Of a stretch of 64,000 nucleotides of DNA, positions 37,000 to 46,593 are shown one piece after another; the stretch's first letter is position 1, and every line of letters starts with the position of its first letter. Origin of the DNA: an uncultured Lutibacter sp. (lineage in GTDB: Bacteria > Bacteroidota > Bacteroidia > Flavobacteriales > Flavobacteriaceae); contig NZ_CANLZZ010000003.1 of NCBI RefSeq assembly GCF_947495725.1, forward strand, positions 62,001-126,000. Direction: 5' to 3'. Position numbers and translations under genes: made by a program. Below the pieces are notes generated by a model. It was not told where the DNA came from, searched no databases, and worked only from the letters and a program-made list of their open reading frames with translations.

Positions 37000-37026
37000 A
37001 AAAAGCGCAGTTTTGCGCTTTTTTTA
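37000..37026 (+). terminator. terminator of the small beta-barrel gene
   Basis: AAAAAGCGCA and TGCGCTTTTT form a perfect 10-bp stem with loop GTTT, followed by more T residues. Confidence 0.9.
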
Positions 37027-37090
37027 TGTCTTTTAAATACAAAAGTTTTAACCTATTTTATATCTTTCCAAATAAATTAAAAACGAGTGA

Positions 37091-38395
37091 ATGAAAAATT
37101 TGGCGTTGCATTGGCAAATATTAATTGGAATGGTTTTAGGTGTGTTATTTGGTTTGGGAATGACTTATTTAGAAGGGGGAAAAGAAATTGTTGAAGATTG
37201 GGTAAAACCTTTTGGGAAAATATTTATTAATTCTTTAAAGCTTATAGCGGTTCCATTAATTTTAGCTTCATTAATTAAAGGAGTTTCAGATTTAAAAGAT
37301 ATTTCAAAACTCTCAAAAATGGGAGGTAGAACAATAGCTATTTATTTAGTAACTACAGTGGTCGCAGTATCCATAGGTTTGTTACTAGTAAACTTAATTC
37401 AGCCAGGTAACTCTATTTCAGAAAAAACAAGACAAGAATTGGTTGAAAATTATAGTGGTGACGCACAAAAATATAAGGATCAGGCTGTTAAGCAAAAAAG
37501 TAGCGGGCCTTTACAGGCATTGGTAGATATAGTTCCCGATAATATATTTGGAGCTGCCACACAAAATAAAAACATGTTACAAATTATATTTTTTGCTATT
37601 TTCTTTGGAGTAGGCTTAATTTTAATTCCGCAGGAAAAAGCAAAGCCAGTAAAATCATTTTTTGACGGTTTTAATGAGGTTATATTAAAACTTATTGATT
37701 TAATAATGCTTGCGGCACCTTATGGTGTTTTCGCATTGCTGGCGGCTTTAGTGGTTGAATCTCCTAGTGTAGATTTATTTAAAGCTCTTATTTGGTATGC
37801 TTTTACAGTTGTTTTGGGCTTGTTAATAATGATTGCATTTTATAATTTAATTGTTTGGATAATAACTAAAAAAAATCCTGCAAGTTTTTTGAAGGGAATA
37901 TCACCTGCACAATTATTAGCATTTTCAACTAGTAGTAGTGCAGCAACTTTACCAGTAACAATGGAAAGAGTGACCGAACATTTAGGTGTAGATGAAGAGG
38001 TTAGTAGCTTTGTATTACCAATTGGAGCAACCATTAATATGGACGGAACTAGTTTATATCAAGCCGTGGCTGCAGTTTTTATTGCACAAGCATTTGGAAT
38101 GGATTTAAGTTTAGGAGCTCAATTAGGTATTATTGTAACGGCTACTTTAGCTAGTATAGGTTCTGCAGCTGTCCCAGGCGCAGGTATGGTAATGTTGGTT
38201 ATTGTTTTAGGCCAAGCAGGTATTCCTGAAGCTGGTTTAGCGCTAATTTTTGCTATTGATAGACCATTAGATATGTGCAGAACTACGGTAAATATTACTG
38301 GTGACGCGTCGGTATCAATGATTGTAGCAAAATCTTTAGGAAAACTAGGTAAACCAAAAGTTAAAGATTGGGACGATAATTATCCAAAAAAATAA
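37091..38395 (+). CDS. dicarboxylate/amino acid:cation symporter (DAACS family)
   Basis: A 434-aa inner membrane transporter of the GltP/DctA/excitatory amino-acid transporter fold that imports dicarboxylates or acidic amino acids with protons or sodium. It has about eight helices, the serine-rich hairpin FSTSSSAATLPVT, the PIGATINMDGTSLYQAV motif and the C-terminal DRPLDMCRTTVNITGD substrate/cation-binding motif. The arginine in MCRTTVN favours acidic amino acids or dicarboxylates rather than neutral ones. It appears to be transcribed alone. Confidence 0.93.
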   Translation: MKNLALHWQILIGMVLGVLFGLGMTYLEGGKEIVEDWVKPFGKIFINSLKLIAVPLILASLIKGVSDLKDISKLSKMGGRTIAIYLVTTVVAVSIGLLLVNLIQPGNSISEKTRQELVENYSGDAQKYKDQAVKQKSSGPLQALVDIVPDNIFGAATQNKNMLQIIFFAIFFGVGLILIPQEKAKPVKSFFDGFNEVILKLIDLIMLAAPYGVFALLAALVVESPSVDLFKALIWYAFTVVLGLLIMIAFYNLIVWIITKKNPASFLKGISPAQLLAFSTSSSAATLPVTMERVTEHLGVDEEVSSFVLPIGATINMDGTSLYQAVAAVFIAQAFGMDLSLGAQLGIIVTATLASIGSAAVPGAGMVMLVIVLGQAGIPEAGLALIFAIDRPLDMCRTTVNITGDASVSMIVAKSLGKLGKPKVKDWDDNYPKK

Positions 38396-38426
38396 ATTGT
38401 ACTATTAATAATCAACTTAAAAAAAA

Positions 38427-38834
38427 TCACAAAAATCTATTTTTTAATTCAGGAGTAGGAATAATACAATTTTCACTTTTTCCATACCATTTGTAGCGAT
38501 TATTTGCTATATAGTTATACACAATATTTCTTATTGATTTTGGAATTATAATAAAATAGTACAATATATTAATTGGCTGTTTTAAATGCTTTGCAATTTT
38601 TAAAACAGCTGTAGATTTCTCGTAAATATTTCCATTTTCAATAAGTAAAATACTATTTATTTTATTTTTTTTTGAAGGGAACTGTAACAATATATCTTTT
38701 GCGACGTCTGATTGAAGAGAAGCAAATAAAAAACGTTCTTTTGTGTCATTTTTAATTATAAATTGAACAGATGAATTACACAAATTACAAATTCCATCAA
38801 AAATAACAATATTATCATTTTTTAGTTGCTTCAT
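38427..38834 (-). CDS. DCC-family (DUF393) thiol-disulfide oxidoreductase-like protein
   Basis: A 135-aa protein of the DCC family, named after the conserved D-x-x-C-x-x-C motif, here FDGICNLCNSSVQFII at the N-terminus. ASLQSD and the following serine/threonine helix are also typical. The two cysteines suggest redox activity on a thioredoxin-like fold, though no substrate is established for the family. There is no signal peptide. It is divergent from the MacAB-like operon over 94 bases and separate from the symporter gene, which is convergent with it. Confidence 0.85.
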   Translation of the reverse strand: MKQLKNDNIVIFDGICNLCNSSVQFIIKNDTKERFLFASLQSDVAKDILLQFPSKKNKINSILLIENGNIYEKSTAVLKIAKHLKQPINILYYFIIIPKSIRNIVYNYIANNRYKWYGKSENCIIPTPELKNRFL

Positions 38835-38928
38835 AAAAACAAAAATAGAGAATAAAAATAATTCTTTAACAAAATATTAATAGCAATAATCACGGCCTTT
38901 GCCTATTTTCGTTTAAAACAACTACCAA

Positions 38929-39621
38929 ATGATTAAGATTGAGAAACTGCATAAATCCTACCCAATAGGAAAAGACTCATTACATGTTTTAAAAGGTTTA
39001 GATCTTCATATTAAAGAAGGCGAATTTGTTTCAATAATGGGTTCGTCAGGTTCTGGAAAATCTACTTTATTAAATATTGTTGGTTTATTAGATAATCACG
39101 ATTCTGGAAAGTATTATTTGAATGGACAATTAATTGAAAATCTTGATGAAAAAAAAGCTGCAATTTTAAGAAATAAATTTTTAGGTTTTGTATTTCAATC
39201 ATTTAATTTAATTGCTTATAAAACGGCAGTTGAAAATGTTGCGTTACCTCTTTATTATCAAGGAATGGGAAGAAAAGAGAGACAAATAGTTGCTATGCAG
39301 TATTTAGAGAAAGTTGGTTTAACTGATTGGGCAAATCATTTACCAAGTGAATTGTCGGGTGGTCAAAAACAACGTGTTGCAATTGCTAGAGCATTGGTAA
39401 CTAAACCAAAAGTTGTTTTAGCAGATGAACCAACGGGAGCATTAGATTCTACAACTTCTGAATCGGTAATGGAATTACTAAAAGAAATAAATAGAGAAGG
39501 AATGACGGTTTTTGTTATTACCCATGAAGAAGATATTGCCGAACAAACAAATAGAATTGTTCGTTTAAAGGATGGAATTATTATAAGTGACGAAAAAACA
39601 GCTCAAAAAATAAACATTTAA
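38929..39621 (+). CDS. ABC transporter ATP-binding protein, MacB/LolD type
   Basis: The ATPase subunit (230 aa) of a MacB-like type VII ABC system. Walker A is GSSGSGKSTLLN (about residue 37), the Q-loop is VFQSFNLI, the signature is LSGGQKQRVAIARAL and Walker B is VVLADEPTGALDS, with the H-loop in FVITHE. Such ATPases work with MacB-type permeases to drive export or lipoprotein release in the periplasm rather than to move substrates through the membrane domain. The first permease gene follows after 3 bases. Confidence 0.95.
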   Translation: MIKIEKLHKSYPIGKDSLHVLKGLDLHIKEGEFVSIMGSSGSGKSTLLNIVGLLDNHDSGKYYLNGQLIENLDEKKAAILRNKFLGFVFQSFNLIAYKTAVENVALPLYYQGMGRKERQIVAMQYLEKVGLTDWANHLPSELSGGQKQRVAIARALVTKPKVVLADEPTGALDSTTSESVMELLKEINREGMTVFVITHEEDIAEQTNRIVRLKDGIIISDEKTAQKINI

Positions 39622-39624
39622 GTT

Positions 39625-40854
39625 ATGTTCGATTTAGATCGGTGGCAAGAAATTTTTCAAACATTAAGCAAAAACAAGCTTAGAACTGCTTTGTCTGGAT
39701 TTACTATTTCCTTTGCAATATTGTTATTTACTTTATTATTTGGTGTTGGTAATGGATTGAAACATACTTTTGAGAAACAGTTTGCAGGTGATGCACAAAA
39801 TTCTGTATATGTATATTCTGGAAGAACTACAAAACCTTTTAAAGGACTTCAAAGCGGTAGAAGAATACAGTTTAGAAATGATGATATGAAGTTTATAAAT
39901 GGAAAATATGAAGATAAAATTCAATTTTTCAGCCCAAATATTCAACGTAATATGCAGGTTATTTATAAAGGAGAACAAAATAGATACACCGTAAGAGGTG
40001 TTTATCCGGATTATCAACCACTTGAATCAGCGGTAATTGAAGAGGGAAGATTTTTAACTTATTTAGATTTAGAAAGAAGATCAAAGGTGGTTGCCATTGG
40101 TAAACTGGTTGAGAAAGATTTATTTGGAAATAGAAATGGATTAGGTAAGAATTTGAATATTGAAGGGATTTCTTATAAAATTGTAGGTGTATTTAGTGAT
40201 CCAGGTGGTGATAATGAAGAGCGTTTTATATATACTCCTTTTACTACAATACAAGGAATGTATAAACCTAATGATGAATTAGATTATATCGGATTTACTT
40301 TTAATCCAAATTTAACCGTGGACCAAGCTCTATCTTTTACTAATAATTTAACTAAGCAATTAAAAGAAAAACATAGTGTAGATCCACGAGATCAAGGAGC
40401 AATTAGAGTTAGAAATTACGCAGAAGGTACAAAGAATGTTGAACAATTTATGAGTGTTTTAAATATTATAATATTATTTATTGGTATAGGAACTTTGGTT
40501 GCAGGAATTATAGGTATTAGTAATATTATGGTATATATAGTTAAAGAACGTACTAAAGAACTTGGAATAAGAAAAGCATTAGGAGCCACACCAAAATCAA
40601 TAGTAGGTATGATAATGTTAGAATCTATTTTTGTAACTGCAATAGCAGGTTATTCAGGATTACTTCTTGGAGTTTTTACCTTAAAATGGATTGGTGATAG
40701 TTTAGAGAAATATTTCATTTTAAATCCTAGTGTAGAAACATACGTAGTTGTTGGCGCAACTATAGTATTAGTTATAGCGGGAACAATTGCTGGATATATT
40801 CCAGCAAAAAGAGCAGCAGGAATTAAACCAATTGTTGCATTAAACGACGAATAA
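39625..40854 (+). CDS. MacB-like ABC transporter permease (first)
   Basis: A 409-aa permease with the MacB/FtsX architecture: an N-terminal membrane helix (about 20-40, LSGFTISFAILLFTLLFGVG), a large periplasmic domain (about 45-270) and three C-terminal helices (about 283-305, 333-355 and 370-392). The coupling region VKERTKELGIRKALGATPKSI is the conserved signature of this family. It shares the pattern of a second permease directly downstream (2-base gap), so the transporter is probably a heterodimer of the two. Confidence 0.93.
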   Translation: MFDLDRWQEIFQTLSKNKLRTALSGFTISFAILLFTLLFGVGNGLKHTFEKQFAGDAQNSVYVYSGRTTKPFKGLQSGRRIQFRNDDMKFINGKYEDKIQFFSPNIQRNMQVIYKGEQNRYTVRGVYPDYQPLESAVIEEGRFLTYLDLERRSKVVAIGKLVEKDLFGNRNGLGKNLNIEGISYKIVGVFSDPGGDNEERFIYTPFTTIQGMYKPNDELDYIGFTFNPNLTVDQALSFTNNLTKQLKEKHSVDPRDQGAIRVRNYAEGTKNVEQFMSVLNIIILFIGIGTLVAGIIGISNIMVYIVKERTKELGIRKALGATPKSIVGMIMLESIFVTAIAGYSGLLLGVFTLKWIGDSLEKYFILNPSVETYVVVGATIVLVIAGTIAGYIPAKRAAGIKPIVALNDE

Positions 40855-40856
40855 TT

Positions 40857-42104
40857 ATGAGTAATTTTTTATTTGATAAAGATACTTGGCAAGAAATATA
40901 CAGTAGTATTCGTAAGAATAAAACACGTACAGGAATTACTATTATTGGAGTAATGTGGGGAATATTTTTATTAGTTGTTCTTTTAGGAGCTGCAAAAGGG
41001 GTAGAAAATAACTTTAATAAGTTATTTGGAAACTTTGCAACCAATAGTGTATTTGTTTGGGCACAGCAAACAAGTAAACCTTTTAAAGGATTTCAGGAAG
41101 GTAAAAGGTTAATCCTAAAAATGTCCGATTTAGACAATATAAAAAGTGAAATTAAAGGACTAGAATTTGTTGTTCCACGCCATCAAAGACAATCTATGGC
41201 TATAAATAATTTTAAATCTGGAACCTTTGGTGTTTTTGGTGATTATCCTGAACTGGATAATGTACAAAAGAAAGATTTAGTTTATGGCAGATTTATTAAT
41301 GATAATGATATAAAAGAAAAGAAAAAAGTTTGTGTTATTGAAGAAGAAATATATAAACAATTATTTGATAAAGATGTATATCCAATAGGAACTTATATAA
41401 AAATAAATGACATAAATTATAATGTTGTAGGAATGTATAAAGATGGTCAGGTAGGAAGTGGTGGACCTCAAGGTAACATTCATATACCATTTACAACTTT
41501 TCAACAAGTTTATAATACAGGAAACACCATTGGTTGGATGATGATAACGGGAAAACCAGAATTTGATATTAAACAAATGGAAGCTGACGTAAAATTACTT
41601 CTAAAAAATCTACATAAAGTACATCCAAAAGATGAAAGAGCGTTTGGTAGTTTTAATTTAGGAGAAAGAATTGCTCAGGTCACAGGTTTTTTAACAGGAA
41701 TGCAGTTTTTAACTTGGTTTGTTGGGATTGCAACTTTAATAGCTGGAGTATTTGCTATTGGAAACATATTGTTAATTACAGTAAAAGAACGTACAAAGGA
41801 AATAGGTATAAGACGAGCTTTAGGAGCAAAACCTTGGGAAATTAAAAGACAAATTATACTAGAATCCGTTTTTTTAACAAGTATTGCAGGAGCTCTTGGA
41901 ATTATTTTTGGCGGACTAGTTTTAATGCTAATTGATGCTACAATAGGTAAAGGACCAGATGCAGCATTAACAAACCCAACAGTTGATATACCTGTGGTTT
42001 TAATAGCAGCCGTTACCTTAGTTATATTGGGTACTCTAATAGGAATGATACCGGCGCAAACAGCGGTAAGTATAAGGCCAATAGAGGCTTTAAGAGAAGA
42101 ATAA
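40857..42104 (+). CDS. MacB-like ABC transporter permease (second)
   Basis: A 415-aa MacB/FtsX-type permease with an N-terminal helix (TGITIIGVMWGIFLLVVLLG), a periplasmic MacB_PCD domain, and three C-terminal helices after VKERTKEIGIRRALGAKPWEIK. It is paralogous to the preceding permease, including the shared QQTSKPFKGFQEGKR segment, which matches the RTTKPFKGLQSGRR segment of the first. One ATPase with two different permeases and an adaptor is a common arrangement in Bacteroidota. The membrane fusion protein gene follows after 53 bases. Confidence 0.93.
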   Translation: MSNFLFDKDTWQEIYSSIRKNKTRTGITIIGVMWGIFLLVVLLGAAKGVENNFNKLFGNFATNSVFVWAQQTSKPFKGFQEGKRLILKMSDLDNIKSEIKGLEFVVPRHQRQSMAINNFKSGTFGVFGDYPELDNVQKKDLVYGRFINDNDIKEKKKVCVIEEEIYKQLFDKDVYPIGTYIKINDINYNVVGMYKDGQVGSGGPQGNIHIPFTTFQQVYNTGNTIGWMMITGKPEFDIKQMEADVKLLLKNLHKVHPKDERAFGSFNLGERIAQVTGFLTGMQFLTWFVGIATLIAGVFAIGNILLITVKERTKEIGIRRALGAKPWEIKRQIILESVFLTSIAGALGIIFGGLVLMLIDATIGKGPDAALTNPTVDIPVVLIAAVTLVILGTLIGMIPAQTAVSIRPIEALREE

Positions 42105-42106
42105 TA

Positions 42107-42123
42107 TGAAATTTAAAATTTCA
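42107..42123. repeat. short inverted repeat between permease and adaptor genes
   Basis: TGAAATTT, one central base, then AAATTTCA: a 17-base AT-rich palindrome starting 3 bases after the permease stop. It could be a small mRNA structure or a chance feature. Confidence 0.25.
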
Positions 42124-42157
42124 CATTTAAATAAAAAGAACATTAAATAATAAACTG

Positions 42158-43276
42158 ATGAAGAAAACATTAATTTTTGGATCAATAGCAATAGCATTAA
42201 TTGCGGTTTTGGTATGGTTTGGTATGAAAAACAAAAAAAATTCTATTGAATTTGAAACCGAAACACCATTTAAAACGAATATTGTTAAAAAAACAGTAGC
42301 TACTGGAAAAGTTGTTCCGCTAGAAGAAGCGGAAATAAAACCAAAAGTTTCAGGAATTATTGAAAAAATATTTGTTGAAGAAGGAGCTATGGTAGAGGTA
42401 GGAGATTTATTAGCTACAATACGAGTAGTACCAAATGTGCAAAGTTTAAATAGCGCTCAAGGTAGCGTTAAAAATGCCCAATTACGTTTTGATAATGCTA
42501 AAACAAATTATGAAAGAATTAAAGGTTTATATGAAAAGGGAGTAAAATCAAGATCCGAATTTGAGGCTGCAGAATTAAGTTTTGATAGTGCAAATCAAGA
42601 TTTAAGAAACTCTCAAAACAATTTACAAATTATAAGAAAAGGTTCTACATCAGGAATGGGGAAAACAGCAAACACATCTGTAGTTGCCGAAATTTCTGGA
42701 ACAATTTTAGAAATACCAGTTCGTAAAGGAAATCAGGTAATTGAAAGTAATACATTTAATGCAGGTACAACTATTGCAGTAATTGCTGATATGACTAAAA
42801 TGATATTTGAGGGGAAAGTTGATGAAGCTGAAGTTGGGAAAATAAAAAATGGTACAGTTCTAGAAGTTTCTTTGGGAGCTATTGAAAAGAAAAAATACCC
42901 AGCAAAACTAAATTTTATTGCTCCAAAGGGAACAGAAGAAAATGGGGCAGTTCAATTTAAAATTAAAGGAGATGTTACTTTAGATGATGAATTTTTTGTA
43001 AGAGCAGGATATAGTGCAAATGCAGATATTGTTTTAGAGAAAAAAGATAGCGTTTTATCTATTAAAGAAGCCTTGTTGCAATTCGATAAAAAAACAGATA
43101 GCGCTTATGTAGAAGTTCGTACAGGCGACCAAACATTTGAAAAGAAAATGGTAGATCTTGGAATTTCTGATGGTATAAATGTTGAAATTCTTTCTGGAGT
43201 ATCTATAAACGATGAAATAAAAATATGGAATAAAACATCAAAAAAGAAAGATGATGAAGAGGAAGATGATAACTAG
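42158..43276 (+). CDS. MacA-like periplasmic adaptor (membrane fusion protein)
   Basis: A 372-aa periplasmic adaptor of the HlyD/MacA family. An N-terminal membrane anchor (TLIFGSIAIALIAVLVWFG) is followed by a biotinyl-lipoyl half-motif (EAEIKPKVSGIIEKIFVEEG), an alpha-helical hairpin (about 95-160, with ERIKGLYEKGVKSRSEFEAA) and the second lipoyl half (VVAEISGTILEIPVRKGNQV), then beta-barrel and membrane-proximal domains. The C-terminus is unusually rich in lysine and acidic residues (TSKKKDDEEEDDN). It connects the two permeases to an outer membrane TolC protein, which is not encoded in this operon. The operon ends at a strong terminator. Confidence 0.93.
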   Translation: MKKTLIFGSIAIALIAVLVWFGMKNKKNSIEFETETPFKTNIVKKTVATGKVVPLEEAEIKPKVSGIIEKIFVEEGAMVEVGDLLATIRVVPNVQSLNSAQGSVKNAQLRFDNAKTNYERIKGLYEKGVKSRSEFEAAELSFDSANQDLRNSQNNLQIIRKGSTSGMGKTANTSVVAEISGTILEIPVRKGNQVIESNTFNAGTTIAVIADMTKMIFEGKVDEAEVGKIKNGTVLEVSLGAIEKKKYPAKLNFIAPKGTEENGAVQFKIKGDVTLDDEFFVRAGYSANADIVLEKKDSVLSIKEALLQFDKKTDSAYVEVRTGDQTFEKKMVDLGISDGINVEILSGVSINDEIKIWNKTSKKKDDEEEDDN

Positions 43277-43295
43277 AATATAAATATTGTATTAT

Positions 43296-43333
43296 AAAAA
43301 AAGCGTTTTAATTTCAATTAAAACGCTTTTTTT
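43296..43333 (+). terminator. terminator of the MacAB-like operon
   Basis: The arms AAGCGTTTTAAT and ATTAAAACGCTT with a 4-base loop are extended by A and T runs, giving a 17-bp stem. Confidence 0.93.
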
Positions 43334-43462
43334 ATATCTTTATAGAACAACCACCAAAATGAAAATAAAATTTTACAATTTATTTAGTAGTATGATTTTT
43401 ATCAGATAAAGTCTAAATAAATTTTTCGAAATTTAATATATAATTTAAAAGCCAAATAGAAT

Positions 43463-43843
43463 ATGGAGAGTCAGTTATTATTCTTAAGTGATCTAAACTT
43501 CAATCTTGAAGTATGGAAAAGAGAGTTGAAATTTCAAGAAAGTGAAATGGATTATTTCGAAGAAAAATTAGAACATGTTGCAATGCGAAATTTAGGTAAA
43601 GAGGTTATGGTGCAACTAGAAGGTTTTCAAAACAAAATAATTCGTGAACGTGAGGTTATGCATCATTTAAGGCACAGAATTAGAATGAAGAAAAGAGAGA
43701 TAGCACAGGCGAAATATGAAAATAATACTGAAGTTAAGTTTCACGATAAACAGGTGTTATTAAAGGATGAAATGAAAATTTTTGTTAAAATGCATTACGA
43801 TTTAAAAGAGGATATGATGGATTTCTTTTTAAAAAATTTATAA
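43463..43843 (+). CDS. small helical coiled-coil protein, uncharacterised
   Basis: A soluble 126-aa protein, nearly all predicted helix, rich in Glu, Lys, Met and Phe. Segments such as WKRELKFQESEMDYFEEKLEHV and IIREREVMHHLRHRIRMKKREI show heptad-like spacing, consistent with a coiled coil. No signal peptide, cysteine or catalytic motif is visible. I do not recognise a named family. It lies alone between two terminators, so it is a separate transcript, but the function is unknown. Confidence 0.75.
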   Translation: MESQLLFLSDLNFNLEVWKRELKFQESEMDYFEEKLEHVAMRNLGKEVMVQLEGFQNKIIREREVMHHLRHRIRMKKREIAQAKYENNTEVKFHDKQVLLKDEMKIFVKMHYDLKEDMMDFFLKNL

Positions 43844-43844
43844 T

Positions 43845-43873
43845 AAAAAAAGCCGCGATTAGCGGCTTTTTTT
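43845..43873. terminator. bidirectional terminator between the coiled-coil gene and the 3-hydroxybutyryl-CoA dehydrogenase gene
   Basis: AAAAAAAGCCGC and GCGGCTTTTTTT pair perfectly around a 5-base loop. The right-hand T-run runs into the stop codon of the minus-strand gene. Confidence 0.92.
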
Positions 43874-44760
43874 TATTGGAATCTTTGAGAAACAGTTTCT
43901 GCTTTTCGAGTTTCAGAATAATCGTAAAATCCCTCACCCGATTTAATACCTAGTTTTCCTGCTTGCACCATATTAACTAGTAATGGGCAAGGAGCATATT
44001 TTGGATTTTTAAAACCATCATAAAGTACATTTAATATTGATAAACATATATCCAAACCAATAAAATCTGCTAATTGTAATGGCCCCATTGGATGTGCCAT
44101 TCCAAGTTTCATAACAGTATCAATTTCAGATACACCAGCAACCCCGTTATATAAAGTTTCAATAGCTTCATTAAGCATTGGCATTAGTATTCTATTAGCC
44201 ACAAAACCGGGATAATCGTTAACTTCAACAGGTACTTTATTTATTTTTTTTGAAAGATTCATTATAGTTTTTGTTACTTCGCTAGAAGTATTAAAACCAT
44301 TTATAATTTCAACCAATTTCATCATTGGTACAGGATTCATAAAGTGCATTCCTATAACTTTATCTGGTCTATTGGTAGCAGAAGCTATTTTAGTAATAGA
44401 AATAGAAGATGTATTTGTAGCCAAAATTGTGTCTATTGGAGCATCTTGGTCTAATTGTTTAAAAATTTTTAATTTAATAGCTTCATTTTCAGTTGCAGCT
44501 TCAATTACTAAATCGCAAATGTTGATACCTTCTTTTATGGAAGTGTATGTTTTTATATTATCTAATGTTTGTGTCTTAATTTTAGGAGTTATTTTTTCTT
44601 TTGAAATAAGCCTATCTAAATTTTTTGAAATAGTTTTAATACCATTTTGCAACGCCTCTTTAGAAACATCAATTAGATTTACTTTATAATTATTTTGAGC
44701 AAAAACATGAGCAATTCCGTTTCCCATGGTTCCAGCACCTATTACAGCAATGTTTTTCAT
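43873..44760 (-). CDS. 3-hydroxybutyryl-CoA dehydrogenase family protein
   Basis: A 295-aa NAD(P)-dependent 3-hydroxyacyl-CoA dehydrogenase. The N-terminal Rossmann loop is IGAGTMGNGIAHVFAQ, with LIDVS as the acidic end of strand 2, ATNTSSISITKIA, HFMNPVPMMKLVEII (catalytic histidine) and DYPGFVANRILMPMLNEA. The length matches the single-function enzyme that interconverts acetoacetyl-CoA and 3-hydroxybutyryl-CoA, rather than the fused hydratase-dehydrogenase. It is the last gene of a three-gene minus-strand run with the PhzF and Gfo/Idh genes. Confidence 0.93.
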   Translation of the reverse strand: MKNIAVIGAGTMGNGIAHVFAQNNYKVNLIDVSKEALQNGIKTISKNLDRLISKEKITPKIKTQTLDNIKTYTSIKEGINICDLVIEAATENEAIKLKIFKQLDQDAPIDTILATNTSSISITKIASATNRPDKVIGMHFMNPVPMMKLVEIINGFNTSSEVTKTIMNLSKKINKVPVEVNDYPGFVANRILMPMLNEAIETLYNGVAGVSEIDTVMKLGMAHPMGPLQLADFIGLDICLSILNVLYDGFKNPKYAPCPLLVNMVQAGKLGIKSGEGFYDYSETRKAETVSQRFQ

Positions 44761-44770
44761 AAAAAAATTT

Positions 44771-45547
44771 TTAAATAGTTAATTCCCCTTTTAAATATGT
44801 AATCGCTTCTCCGCTAATTTCAACTCTGTTATCTAAAAATTCGCATTTTAAAAATCCTGTTCTTTTTGAAAGTTGAATAGCTTCTAATTTTGTTTTATTT
44901 AGTTTTTTAGACCAAAATGGAATTAATAAGGTATGAGCAGAACCTGTAACTGGATCCTCATTAATTCCAATTTTTGGAGCAAAAAAGCGAGAAACAAAAT
45001 CTATATTTTTCCCTTTCGAAGTTACAATAATTCCCGAAGAATCCAACTGGGCTAATTTTGAAAAATTTGGTTTTAAATTTTTAACTAATGCCTCATCTTT
45101 TAATTCAACCAATAATTTCCATTTACCTAAATATGTATTTTCAATTGGAACTTGGAGTGCTTCTTTTAAAATTTGAGGAGTATTAATTTTAGCAATACTT
45201 TCTGAAGGGAAATTAAGTGTATACCAATTATTATTTTTTTTGACCGTTAAAATTCCACTTTTAGAATTAAACTCAATAATTTCTTCTTGAAAATTTAATT
45301 CCGTAAAAATAATATGAGCCGCAGCTAAAGTAGCGTGACCACATAAATCAATTTCACAAGAAGGGGTAAACCATTTAATATCAAATTGTTGCTGGTTTTT
45401 AACAAAAAAAACAGTTTCAGATAAGTTGTTTTCTTCTGCAATAGATTGCATTAATTCATTCGAAATCCATTCATTTAAGGGGCAAACCGCAGCGGGATTT
45501 CCTTTAAATATTTTGTTTGTAAAAGCATCAACTTGAAAAAGTTTCAT
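44771..45547 (-). CDS. PhzF family isomerase-like protein
   Basis: A 258-aa protein of the PhzF/diaminopimelate-epimerase-like fold. MKLFQVDAFTNKIFKGNPAAVCPL opens the protein, the catalytic glutamate is in NNLSETVFF (about residue 45), LCGHATLAAAH follows, and the second half contains NEDPVTGSAHTLL. Members are isomerases or have unknown substrates; a phenazine pathway is not implied. It has 10 bases to the downstream dehydrogenase and one base to the upstream oxidoreductase, so the three genes are one operon. Confidence 0.9.
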   Translation of the reverse strand: MKLFQVDAFTNKIFKGNPAAVCPLNEWISNELMQSIAEENNLSETVFFVKNQQQFDIKWFTPSCEIDLCGHATLAAAHIIFTELNFQEEIIEFNSKSGILTVKKNNNWYTLNFPSESIAKINTPQILKEALQVPIENTYLGKWKLLVELKDEALVKNLKPNFSKLAQLDSSGIIVTSKGKNIDFVSRFFAPKIGINEDPVTGSAHTLLIPFWSKKLNKTKLEAIQLSKRTGFLKCEFLDNRVEISGEAITYLKGELTI

Positions 45548-45548
45548 A

Positions 45549-46508
45549 TTAAAAATCGTTTATAATCATATGAGCAACTTTTAATGCTTCTGTTCCTTGC
45601 TCTAATGTAACAACTGGAGTAGTGTTATTAACTATAGCATCAGCAAAAGTTTCTAGCTCGTCTAAAATTGCATTATTTGCTTCAACCGTTGGGTTTTCAA
45701 AATAAATCTGTTTTTTTACACCTTCTGCATTTTGAAGAATCATATCGAAATCTCCTGCAACTTCGGGAGCATCTTTCATTTTTACAACCTCAGTTGATTT
45801 TTCGAAAAAATCTACAGCTATATAAGCATCTTTCTGAAAAAATCTCGATTTACGCATGTTTTTAAGTGAAATTCTACTTGCTGTTAAATTTGCAACACAT
45901 CCACTTTCAAATTCAATTCGTGCATTGGCAATATCGGGAGTTTCACTAATAACAGAAACACCGCTTGCATGTACGCTTTTCACTTTTGATTTTACAACAC
46001 TTAAAATAATATCAATGTCATGAATCATTAAATCTAGTACAACAGGAACATCTGTTCCGCGTGGATTAAACTCTGCCAGCCTATGTGTTTCAATAAACAT
46101 TGGGTTTTGGATAGAGTCTTTAACAGCTGTAAAAGCAGGGTTAAAACGCTCTACATGGCCCACTTGCCCTTTTACATTGTGTTTTTTAGTTAGTTCTAAA
46201 ATAGCCTCAGCTTCTTCAATTGTTTTAGTTATTGGTTTTTCAATAAAAATATGTTTTCCTTTTTCAATTGCTTCTTTAGCACAGTCGTAATGCGATAATG
46301 TAGGTGTAACAATATCTACAACATCAACAGCGTCAATTAACTCTTGAATTGAGTTGAATGATTTGTAACCAAATTCCTCTTCAACTTTTTGTGCATTTTC
46401 TTTAATTGGATCGTAAAAACCAACTAATTCGTATTTTTCAGATTGATTTAATAATTTCAAATGTATTTTACCAAGGTGACCAGCACCTAATACTCCTGCT
46501 TTAAGCAT
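45549..46508 (-). CDS. Gfo/Idh/MocA family oxidoreductase
   Basis: A 319-aa NAD(P)-dependent oxidoreductase. The Rossmann domain begins MLKAGVLGAGHLGKIHLKLL and has the family motif IFIEKPITKTIEEAE (the conserved E-K-P), followed by GQVGHVERFNPAF and the C-terminal alpha/beta domain with MIHDIDIILSVVKS, which carries the histidine/aspartate pair used in catalysis. The substrate is probably a sugar or inositol derivative but cannot be told. It is the first gene of the minus-strand trio and is divergent from pcm over 85 bases. Confidence 0.9.
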   Translation of the reverse strand: MLKAGVLGAGHLGKIHLKLLNQSEKYELVGFYDPIKENAQKVEEEFGYKSFNSIQELIDAVDVVDIVTPTLSHYDCAKEAIEKGKHIFIEKPITKTIEEAEAILELTKKHNVKGQVGHVERFNPAFTAVKDSIQNPMFIETHRLAEFNPRGTDVPVVLDLMIHDIDIILSVVKSKVKSVHASGVSVISETPDIANARIEFESGCVANLTASRISLKNMRKSRFFQKDAYIAVDFFEKSTEVVKMKDAPEVAGDFDMILQNAEGVKKQIYFENPTVEANNAILDELETFADAIVNNTTPVVTLEQGTEALKVAHMIINDF

Positions 46509-46593
46509 AGTTATTTGTTTAAAATTGTATCAACAAAAATAGCAATCTTTTGAAGATAATCCCTATTTTTAGCAACTCAAATTTTATTTATTA

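Noticed and set aside
44771-45547. Phenazine biosynthesis gene
   Set aside because: PhzF-fold proteins are widespread and no other phz gene is present.
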